Shown piece by piece: positions 41,735 through 53,700 of a stretch of DNA of 64,000 nt (position 1 is the first letter of the stretch; every line of letters begins with the position of its first letter). This stretch comes from Schistosoma mansoni (taxonomy: Eukaryota > Platyhelminthes > Trematoda > Strigeidida > Schistosomatidae). The notes beneath the pieces are model-generated. The model was not told where the DNA came from. It saw only the letters and a program-made list of their open reading frames with translations, and did not search any database. The DNA lies in the NCBI RefSeq assembly GCF_000237925.1, contig NC_031498.1:20748422-20812421 (forward strand), written 5' to 3'. Both the position numbers and the translations under genes were made by a program.

Positions 41735-44700
41735 GTATGATAATTTATGTAGTTAAAGGCTAAATATCGTGTAAAGCATGAATGAATTATCCTTAGTGCT
41801 AATTTTGACTTTATTTTTATGTGTTTGAGGTAGCATATTCTGGTTTTCATTGAAAGCTTTTTTAAATGAACTTACAAGAGATATTATAATATCTCTTGTA
41901 ATATTACTGTTTAAAACAGTATACTGTTTTTAACAGTAATATTTCTTGTGAACTTGAAAATTTACCACGAAGTAATCTTGTTTCTCTTTTGCATCCTTTT
42001 GGAAAACCGATTGGTAGATTTTAAATATATTACGATCGTCTTAAACAATTTAGATCACCGCTTTGCAACATTTGCGTCTACACTTGTAACTGTGTAGCTA
42101 TGTATCTAGTTCTATTTATTGATTCAAAAAGTCAGGAAGTTTCGTGGTATTGCCTCTGTTCTTAGTTTTATGAGCTAAATCGGAGTCCTGTTCTGCTAAA
42201 CTCCATTTTATTCTACTTGCCTGTGTATCTATATTACAAGTCCTCTTAAGCGAGTTCTTCACGATAGTCAACATTGTCCTGTAGTGTATGAACACTAATT
42301 AAGTTCTGTCAACATTCACCACCACATAAGCGGAATATTTACGAATTTTTATCGACATTTTTCATTGAAGACTAGAAAAAGAGTATGCTTCAATAAATTT
42401 TCAGCTTTTTAACCACGAAGCTAACTAAAGTCAGTGCAACTCACTGGCCAAGTGCAGTTTCATGCACTGAGTCTTGAGTTACAGTCGTTTTGCTTAAAGG
42501 TTATAAGTACTGCCGGACTTTTCAAAGCTAGAGCACGTTTTCAGCTAATGATGAGAGCCTGGAACAACCACAATTCCATCCACTCACGTTCGGGGTTCGT
42601 GCGATAACCATGATCAGTAGTTGAGCACCTAAACGACTCTCTGTGCCGAGACACCCGACTTGAGCATTCAAGTCTCCGGCTAGTACCACAATATCTGTTG
42701 AATGCATTTTTTTGCCCCCAAATGCCCTGGTACGGCCGAGAGTGGGGAGAGCCCACTCTCCCTCTCGAAATGCTCTCACATGGCCAGCGAATATATAGCC
42801 TCTGCCAGGGAAGTCCTACTCACTGCCTTCTCGTGGTGGGGGTGTTGTTCACGAAATTGAGAGGACGAAAAGCGAATGTACGGCGCCTTAACCGGGTTGG
42901 TGGACACGGAGGGTCCACCTAGGGGAGTTGGAAAACCCTGATTCCAAACCAATGGTGCACATGGGCTCCAGTATCCTGATGGAACGAATGGCGAATGAAC
43001 CTTCTGCTGGTCAACGGCTACCATGGGACTGCATCTCCTTACGATGCTCCACTGCCTTGTGGATCAGACCTTTAGGTCAAAGGCTCAGGGTGTGGCCCCC
43101 TAAGAAAACCACCTGCTTCGGTTTGGGCACTCGGGCAGTATCACAGCCCACACACAAATAAATGAAATGATGAATTCTATTGACGATACTATTCTCGCTC
43201 ACACTGGAAGCAAGACAATTTACACTATTATTATTATTATTACCATTATTATTATCATTACTATTACTTACTACGTCGCTTTTTCACTCCCTTTATTCTC
43301 AAATTGTGTATCCTTCCTTTCCAACTTATGCAGTAGCTCGCCCATGGTGGAAACTCTGTCCTATCTAAACGATCTCCAGTCACTGTCGGATTGAAAGTGA
43401 ATGCTTCCACCGATTATGAATACTGAAGCAGTCTTTCTGAAACCGCGTACACCGTTCAAGCTGGCTTCCTTCAACGTTCGCACACTAATGCAGATCGGAC
43501 AACAGATGGGGCTGGCTATGTCTTTAGAAAGTCTTAATGTTGATGTTTGCTGTCTATCCGAGACCCGTATTCAAGACTCTAGTGAAGTACTACAAATTCG
43601 CTCTCTATCTGTCGCTTCGAAAAGCTTGTTTCACGTGCGCTTATCCGGGGACTCTGTGGCATCTTCGTCTGGTCTTGCTGGCGTTGGTGTCGCACTAAGC
43701 GCTAGGGCTGAGGCAGCACTAATCGATTGGATCCCCATTAACAGTCGGTTATGTGCTGTTAGATTAGAAAGTTCCATCAAAGTGAGAAGAAATCGGCGTG
43801 AGAAACGGTGTCTTTTCGTCATCTCCGCCTATGCCCCGACAGATTGCAGCCCGGATGCAATCAAGGATGAGTTTTACCACCAGTTAACAGTTCTCCAGAA
43901 AGCGCGTTCGACAGATATTGTAGTATTAGCCGGAGACTTGAATGCTCAGGTCGGGCGTCTAGGCACAGAAGAGAGTCGTCTAGGTGGCCGATGGGGACTT
44001 GTTGGTCGCAGGACAGATAACGGGGACCGTTTGCTGCAACTGTGCACAGACCACAACCTGTTTCTGGCCAGCACTAACTTCCGGCACAGTCATCGCCGGT
44101 GTGCCACCTGGCGTCCTCCCTCTGCATCCCAAGCCTGGACTCAGATTGATCACATCGCGATCAGCTACCGCTGGCGTGGTTGTGTACAAGACTGCCGCTC
44201 CTTTTGGAGTACCTATCTGGAGTCTGATCATGCCCTGGTCTGCGCCAATCTCACCTTACTTTTCAGTGGCCGAAGGATTGACCACCACCAACGGATCGAT
44301 GTTAGTAAACTGGCTGCAACATCTGTTGCAAGTAAGTATCGAGCGGAGTTAGCCTCTAGGCTAGCTACCATCCCACCGAAAAGTATAGATGAGCATTGGT
44401 TGCATCTTCACGACGCCATGAAAATGGCGAGTAAAGTCGCTTGCGGCTTCGCGAAACGTCCCGCTTACAAGCACTGGGTTTCTTCTGGCTCCTTACCACT
44501 GATGGAAGCCCGTCGGTCTACTCCGGGTGACCGTGAGTTTGACCACAAACGGAGGCTGTTACGCAATGAAATCGGGCAAAGCTTGCGTAAGGACTGAGAA
44601 GCCTGGTGGTCGGAGCGTGCTAATGAGATGGAAGCAGCAGCTGCATCTGGTAACTGCCGGAAGCTCTTCCAACTCATCCGAGCCACTGGCAGCAAGAAGT

Positions 44701-47700
44701 CTGGTGTGAGTGAAACAATCTACGAGGATGACGGAATGCCAATCAATAACATCTCTCGACGTCTTGGACGATGGGCGGAATTTTTCGAAGGGCAGTTCAA
44801 CTGGCCTGCTGCTCCGGCAGCATCAACCAGTTTGTCCTGCCCCCCATGGCCGGTGACGACTGATCCACCAAACGAGGCGGAAGTCCGCAAGGAACTCCAA
44901 CTCTTGAAACGTTACAAATCACCGGGCCCAGATGACTTACCTCCGGCTCTTTTTAAAGATGGTGGTGACTTTCTGGCTAAGGAACTGACTGTTTTGTTTG
45001 CAAAGGTTTGAGAGGAAGAAAGTGTTCCAACATCATGGAATGAGTCAATAGTCATCCCTATCTTTAAAAAGGGTTCACGTTGTTCCTGTAACAACTATCG
45101 GGGGATAAGTCTACTTCCGATTGCGTCCAAACTATTGGCTTCTGTCATTCTTCGTAGGTTGTTTAAAACCCGAGAACGATTGACTCGCGAGGAGCAGGCT
45201 GGTTTTCGTTCTGGTCGAGGATGCATTGATCACATCTTCACCCTCCGCCAAATGTTAGAACACCGTCATACTTATCGCAGGCCAACAATCGTAGTGTTTC
45301 TTGATATCAGGGCTGCCTTCGATTCGTTGGACAGGACTGTTTTCTGGGATTGTCTATTGAAGAAGGGTGTGCCTGAGAAGTTCATTAACATCTTAAAGGC
45401 CCTGTATACGAACACCTCAGGCAGAGTGAGGGCATACAACCACCTTTCTCCCTTGTTCCATTCGAGCAGTGGGGTTAGGCAGGGTTGCCCGATCTCACCA
45501 TTCCTCTTCAACTTTGCCATCGATGACATCCTGGAAACAGCTCTGATGGATGTAAGTAATGGCGGTGTGGATATGTTGCCTGGAGAACGACTTCTCGACC
45601 TCGAGTATGCGGATGATATTGTCTTACTGTGCGATAATGCCCAAGGCATGCAATCAGCACTTAATCAGTTGGCAATCAGTGTCCGCAGGTACGGCATGTG
45701 CTTTGCACCCTCCAAGTGCAAAGTACTCCTACAAGACTGGCAGGATTCTCATCCTGCACTCACCCTGGATGGTGAGCAGATTGAAGTAGTTGAGAAGTTC
45801 GTGTATCTAGGTAGCTATATAAGTGCTGGTGTTCGCTTGAGTGATGAGATTGATGCACGTATAAGGAAAGCCAGAGCGGCTTATGCCAATCTGGGCCATC
45901 TTTGGCGCCTTCGTGATGTTAGTCTGGCTGTAAAAGGTCGGATCTACAACGCGTCGGTGAGAGCAGTTTTGCTCTATGCTTGTGAAACCTGGCCTCTCCG
46001 AGTTGAGGATGTTAGACGTCTCTCTGTGTTCGATCATCGTTGTCTCCGAAGGATTGCTGACATTCAGTGGCAACACCATGTTAGTAATGCAGAGGTTCGG
46101 CATCGTGTGTTCGGGCGCAGAGACGATAATCCAATTGGTGTCACCATCTTGAAACACCGACTTCGGTGGCTTGGACATGTTTTACGAATGTCGTCCCAGA
46201 GACTTCCACGCCATGCATTATTTGCCGACGCTGGGACTGGTTGGAAAAAGTGGAGAGGTGGTCAGTGTATGACATGGTGTCGTGGTATGAAAGAAAGCTG
46301 TAAAGGGGTGGCTTCTGTTGGTCCTTCACGACTCCCTGGCCGGGGTCCGAGAGATGGTGCAACACAGTGGCTAGAGACGTTATCGGATATGGCTCAGAAT
46401 AGAAGCCAGTGGCGATCCTGCTGCAACCTTCTTTTACTTTCTACATAAAGAGTGGTTCTAACTTTCTTAACTGAAAGTGTCTTCTGGTTGTACATTTTAG
46501 TCCGCGTTATCTTTTCATCCTTTCTCTTCCTACTTTCATTATTTTGTGTGGCACATATGTATCTGGTGCCCTTTTGTACCAATATATATGTGTTTAAATA
46601 AAATAATATAAATAAATACTGTTAACTGGTGGCAAAACACTCTTGGTCGCATCCGGGCTGCAATCTGTCAGAGCATAGGTCGGAGATGACAAAAAGCCAT
46701 CGTTTCTCACGCCGATTTCTTTTCACTTTGATGGAACTTTCTAATTAACAGCACATAACCGACTGTTAGTGGGGATCCAGTCGACAAGTGCTGTCTGAGC
46801 TCTAGCGCTAAGTGCGACAACAACGCCAGCAAAACCAGACGAAGGTAGTACAGGATCCCCTGATAAACGCACGTAAACCAAGGTTTTCGAAGTGACAGAT
46901 GGAGAGCGAATTTGTAATACTTCACTAGTCTTGAATACGGGTCTCGGATAGACAACAGACGTCGATATTAAGACTCTCTAAAGACAAAAGCCAACCATAT
47001 CTGTTGTCCGATCTGCATTAGTGTGCGAATGTTGAAAGGAGCCAACTTGAATGGTATACGTGGTTACAAAAAGTGTGTTTCAGTATTCGTATTCGGTGGA
47101 AACATTCAACTTTAGACCAGTCAGTGACTGGAGATCGTTTAGATAGAACAGGGCTTCTACCATAGGCGAGCTGCTGTATAAGTTGAGAAATAAGGATGCA
47201 CAAAGTGAGAATATAAGAGAGTGGATAAGTGACGTAGTATACAGGAAAACAAAAAGGAAAATGAATGTGAATTGTCCAAATTTTAATTGAAGCAAGAATA
47301 GTATTTCCAGTAGCAATCGTCATTTCATTTGATTTGTGTGTGGGTTGTAATACTGCCCGAGTGCCCAGACCGAAGCAGGAATTTAGATGATGTGGTTCGG
47401 AATCGCTTATAACAGTGCAGATTCACCTACTCCTTATCTCCCCCTCGATCTTCAATTCCAGTATTTCTTCATATATATCTTCTCATCTGGTCTTTTTGTT
47501 ATGAAGGTTTTGTGTGGCGACTTGATTAGAAAAAAATTTCGATTGTCAAAATCGACGAATAGAATTCTAATCAATAGATTAACCCGATACCATAGTGACC
47601 GAGTGATGGCTACTCATGGGGTCGTATTATTAGGAATCAAAGACAAGACCATTAACCAGACGGATAGCTTTTTCATTTAATAAAGTAACACGCTTATATA

Positions 47701-50700
47701 CAAAATATAAACACCGAATAAGCAGGGTCAAATGTTATAAGTGATTAAGTAGAATTGACTTGTAGTTCAATTGTTTTCATATCAACAAGGGCCTGAATTT
47801 TAGGCTGAATCTTTAAGGTATCATTACTTTTCAAAACCTATTCTCAATGCTCAATCTTTCTTAATGTCATCGCTACTATACTACTACGATTTATTTTGCT
47901 ATTCATTTTGTTACTGCCAAATCATCATTGTAATGTGGTATGGCGAATTGAGCCAGTACACAACTGTACGTTGATGATGATTGGCAGTCCACAATCCATT
48001 TGACTCATCAAAGTCAATATTTTAAACTTGAGTTATTTTCTATAAAATTGATACTGGTGCATTCTGTGCCGCTTGTACTGTGTGTTTGTTTTAAAACTTT
48101 TCAGAACTAAAGAAAATCCATCTAACATATGTTTTATTCTTCGTCGATTGGAGGCTGTATCTCCATTCTCTCCAAAAATTCCTAAAGCATATCCTCCTGT
48201 TCCCAATCATCAACCTACAAGTCGTCCTCATCAACAGCCCTCTCGTAGTTCATCACGACGCTCTAACGTTCCAGTGACATCTGAAAACAAAGAATTATGT
48301 TCCTCTACTTCATCATCCTTACCAATTCCAGCTCAGCATTGTGTTAGCTCTACAAAGCAATCAAGAATTTATCGTTGTGATCCTAGTTGTGAATTAATTC
48401 ACTCTTCCTTAGTAACCAGTGCTGCCGGTGAAGAAAAATCATATCACGGTACGCTATTCATGTTGAAATGACATTTTACAGGACTTATATTTGTTTTATA
48501 TTACTTTTTTGACAATCATGTTTTAGTCTGCTACAAATTCTTCATATTTTACCACTTACAAATCCAATCGATTCACAGTAAATCTGTTGATTAAAGTTCA
48601 TCTTTTTAGTATCACTTTACAAATACAATTTCAGCCTAAGAAAAACTTGCAGACGGTCGGACACTGAAATGAATACTGATGAGTAATATGAGTGTTGGAT
48701 TAGTGGTTAAGGTAACTATGTTCCAGGTTCGAGCCTCGCTCCATCTACTTCGGTCCAGAGCAACCAGGCAGTATCAAAAACTCTCACACTTTAAGTGTCG
48801 TTCATTCCCAAACACCTGGCAAATTAGTCTATCTGTCGGTTTTTGTATTTTACTCCTCTTAATGAAACTACTTTGACATGATTACGTAAACACATGTTGT
48901 AATATTGGGATTATGGGACCATCTAGATTTTTTGTCAGAGAGCTTATGTACCGGGAGTAGATAACTATCTGTTTTTTTTCTCGAAATATTTCCATAATTT
49001 ATTTATCACCACTTACAGTAATCTAAGTTGTAATCGGTCGATATGATAAGTAACTACTCTTTGCATACATATTCGCGTACAATATTAAAGCTCGGTTTTT
49101 TTGTCTCCACAGGACTGAATTTTTTATCTCCATATATTATGATATGGTTTACAAGATTCACAGAATATACTTACATTATGTCCTCCTTTTCTACAAGTTT
49201 TATAAACTGAAGTTATTGTTCTAGACGTGTATTCTCGAGGACTATATATGATGTCCTATAAATAATGGTCACGCATTTTGTTTTGCTTTAAACATGACAC
49301 TACTCATGAGTAGCTTAAGATTATTAACGGAATGCAACAAAAGTTCTAAGTCATTTGCATGGCACGTAAAAGTAAGAAAAGAGGTTTTTCAATTATAGTC
49401 AAGCCCACATTCGCTTATTTTCATGACATTTTGGAGAATATTCGGTGTGTGTTTGAAAAGTGGACAGATCCATACGAAGGTAAATAGCTGTTCGTTGACA
49501 ATTCGTCACAAAGATTATGAACCGTTTCCATACTGACACTTTTCTTTTTTAGTAAGATATAATTTAATTTCAATATAGATAGAGCAATGAAAAGCCTTGG
49601 TTATTTTGAAATTCGAACTCCCCTTTTTATGTGTATAGAAACGACTTTTCGTAGTTTTGGATTTGCCCTATGAATATTTAAGCCATTTAGTGTCCTAGAA
49701 CGATGTTACGACTCGCTATTCTTTCCTTATTATGTTAGTTTTTTCTTTCCCTTATTTACTATCATCACTTTATTTTTATTTGACCTTCATCAGTTTTTAT
49801 AAATGCCTTGGTAAGTATATGTGTTACCAGATTGTCCGAAATGTATAGGAGAGTATACATTACGTTTTAGATCGCTGCCGTCTTCTCATCACTCTATCAA
49901 AATTTATGAAAGACACCAATTGCTTCAAACTTTAATATAGTTTTGTGAACATATAAAATACTTTGTACGCGTGCTTTCATTTTTGTTTTGGAAGATTGAT
50001 CAAGAGAACATTGTAGAGTAAGTAAAATAGTAGGATATTAGAGTCTTAGTAATCAAGGCGTCCGATTTTTAGCAACTAAGTCCCAAGTTCGAACCCCGCC
50101 CCACCTGTTGCTGTTTAAACAAGCAGTTAGTATAAATAGCCCTTTCACTCAGTGTGGCTCATGCCCAAGTACCTGGTTAGTGAGTTAATTCAATTTACAT
50201 TAATTTATAAATAATGATGTAAAAGGATTTTTACATTCAACTGACCAGTCTAAAAAGTAGGTTGAGACGTGCGTCTTGAATCTCTCTGTTAACCACAATC
50301 CAAACTAACTAAATCTACCTAAGTGTTTAAAACAGCATTTCAAATTCAAATCAGTTAACACACTGAGTTCAGTGTGCATTAGCAACGGTTTCACACTAGA
50401 ACTCCGTGAATTCCCTCTCGAAATAATTTACTAACTAGCACATACAATTCTTAACTTTATAGATATCTAGTTATTTACGATTTGTGGCTGACGACTGGAC
50501 GTGATGTTTACTGACCGATCAAGATTGATAACCATGTTTTTTTATTTCAGATGTTGATCAATATAATCAACTTAAAGATCAATTGGCATATCAAGAACAA
50601 CAAGTTGAACTCAATCGAATACGGTTGCTTCGATTAGACAAGGGTAAATATTTTGGTTAAATGTATTGTATTTTTTAATGGTATTTTCCAACAATAACTT

Positions 50701-53700
50701 GAGGAGATCAACTTGGATGGTTTATTCAGTGTGCATGTCTAAAACCGTAGAGATAGACAAAGTGGTGTAATTCTAATTAATATACGGATGACTTAATCAT
50801 AATCAAGAAAATAATTTCCATCCTTTCTTTTTTGCATGAAACTCGAAGATGAATCAGTTTTTATTGAGACCATAAATCGGTCAATGTTAGACCACCATTG
50901 GAAACCTGGAGGCCCTGGACGGTCGTTTCATCCCAATATGGGACTCCTCAGCAGTGTGCACCCACGATCTTGCGCGCGAACGCCTAGCTTTGAGATTATT
51001 GAGTCGGCATCCAACGGTGTTAGTGTCTAACTTCAACCAGTCCATGATATTGCACGACCATCTTCCATTGTATTCAGTGGGTAACTGCCTCACACCCGAC
51101 GCGGATTAGCTCCACTGACCACGGTTGAAGTTAGACACTAACACCGTTGAATGTCGGCTCAATAGTATAGAGATTAAGCGTTCGGGTGCGTAATCGTGGA
51201 TGCGTACTGCTGAGGAGTCCCACAATAGGACGAAACGGCCGTCCAGTGCTTCCAGATTCTCAATGGTAGTCTAACATTGATCGATTCATGATCTCATTCA
51301 AAACTCAATAATCTCCACAACCCTGCACTGAATCAGTTTTATTTTGTGAAGTCTGATATTTTTGAAATACTAACATGATGATTAGTTACCTAGGTTGAAT
51401 GATTCTATGACGTATACGATTGTTACGCGTTAATACTAAATAATCCACCGAAAATAATTAATCATCTCATGTATTAAACTAATCAAGAATATGCTGTTAT
51501 CAGCCTGAATAACACAAAACGTATATATCATTAAGAGTCAATAAGTTTGCAAAAATATCTATCACAAAATACACATAATTATCTGTCCGCACTCATTATC
51601 CAACCAAGATTATTGAATATACATATCAACACCATATAAGAAGGCTGTAGAAATCACGCGTGTGTGTGTATGTAGTGCTCAGAACATCTGATAGGTCCTG
51701 GGGTCGAATCTCGCGAGGCGGGATCGTGGATGCGCGCTGCCACTGAGGAGTCCCACAATAGGATGAAACGGCCGTCCAGTGCTTCCAGGTTTTCCATGGT
51801 GGTCTGGCTTCAATTGACTCATGATTTCAACCATATAAAATTACTAAAATCTCCACAAGACCCCCTTCTAATAATAATAATCATATGCTCACTAGTGACT
51901 GGCTCCACGAGGTATTTCCTGGAGTTCTAGTGAGAAGCAGTGACCAGTGGGATTCAACCAGGTCTGTTGTAAGATATCAACTCACTGAAGACATTGACAC
52001 CATTGGATGCTGGCTCAGTAGTCTAGTGGTTAAGCGCTCGCGAGCATTTTAGGCAGAGATGGATGATGGCTAGCAATGGAATCCAGGAAGTGCGCTTCGT
52101 CCTATTTAGGACTCATCAGCTGGATGTACCTGCATCCAAGAGTTGATATTCACCATCAGACTTGAGCCCAGTACCGCTTACTTCAAACGCCATCGTGTTG
52201 TCCTGTTATCTGACGAATTTGCTATAATACTATTTATATTATTGAGATTCATCAAACTTCGTGGTTTTGCATCACAGATTGAGTCTATTCAGACAACCAC
52301 TAAGAACTAAAGAGTATTGGACAGTTGTCTCGTCCTAATAAGGGACCCCACCACAGATCGAAACTTGGACTTTCAGGTCTTGTGGCAAGCACTTAACCTT
52401 GAAACTACTGAGTCCACATCCAATGGTTTACATTTCTAACTTAATTTAATTTACAGTACTGCGCAACCCACTTTGAATGCCAGAGTTAGGTAAATTGTCT
52501 TATGCCTAACTTGGTTGAACTATACTAGTCACTACTTCTCACCGGAACTCCAGGAATTACTACAATTCACCTTTCCATACTTCCGTATATTTATCACATA
52601 CATATCTTCATACTTATGAAACTCTATAATTCTAACTAAAACATCACTTTCTGGATAATGCATTCAGAACAACATGTGCATATAAATGGTAGATAATTAA
52701 TGCATGGGATATATTTTTTCTAGTGACGTCTCATAGAGGTTCTCAAGACTATATCGCTCTCTTCTATGCCTTGTAAAACAATAATGCGATTTATCCATGT
52801 CTATCTTGCGATATATGTCAGCCTAGTGTAGTGTCTGTCATGGTTAGTCAGCGAGCTAATTAAATTCACCAGTGCTACTACTACTACTACTAATTCATTA
52901 GCCAATCTGTGAAACTCGGTGTTATATCTGTCTCTCCTCTGTACATATAGACACATAATATAAAGTAGTTGAACTACAAATCAAAGTGAAACCGCCCACG
53001 CAATTTCATTGTTTTCAATTTATATTTTATAGACTATGAGGGAGTAGTAGTAGTATATGTATAACAGGTAGTTAGTCAGTAGAGTTAGTCATCACACTAA
53101 ACATACCCTTATAAATCCAGTCATTGCTGAGGCAATAACCCTCAAAGCCCAATCTCAAGGTTATCATCATGCTCTTTCTATTACAACTTAATTATAAGTC
53201 AGTACAGATAAAATTCATTCTAGGGTGTTGACGCGTTGTTACTTGTTTGCTTGATTTTTTTTAAAAAAAAAAGGAATATTGGGTTTCTTTCTGTTTTTTG
53301 CTGTTTTTGCCTAAACAAGTTAACAATGGAAAAAAAGTCACTAATGTAAAATACTTGTACACTTGCTAAAGTCAAGAAAATAGATGACTTATTATCATCA
53401 ATATATATATTTATATGGTTTTAACCAACGAAATCTCGTAAACGGACATTTTAGCAAATCAATCCATTAGGAAGTGTGGGAACACGATGTGAACTTCATA
53501 AATTATATGAGACAGAGATTTCAACTGTCAAAAAGTCATGTTCAATCTGGTGTATTAATGATATAAAGTCTGAAGATTTTAGGATGTGACTCTCGAACAA
53601 GTGGTTTTAAGGATCAGACGAATTCGTGCGAATACAAACTGTTGAAATAAGTCTTGTTCAAGACGCCATATGTTAACCAAGACTGATCAAATTTCAGTCA

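Larger units (their letters stand above)
42715..46617 (+). mobile_element. Near-full-length RTE-like non-LTR retrotransposon
   Basis: It begins CCCCCAAATGCC and ends GTGTTTAAATAAAATAATAT with AATAAAT repeats. The start and end are defined by comparison with the 529-bp derivative at 26908. It has a 686-bp leader, one long frame for endonuclease and reverse transcriptase (43401-46448), and a short 3' region. It sits inside a minus-strand copy of the same family and no target duplication was found. Confidence 0.85.

Noticed and set aside
43980-44352. Frames of 83-122 codons overlapping the RTE endonuclease
   Set aside because: They are shadow frames of the long coding frame.
48073-48104. Upstream start for RASSF exon 2 as a separate gene
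   Set aside because: The codons before the acceptor do not fit the family, while splicing from 41734 restores the RA domain.
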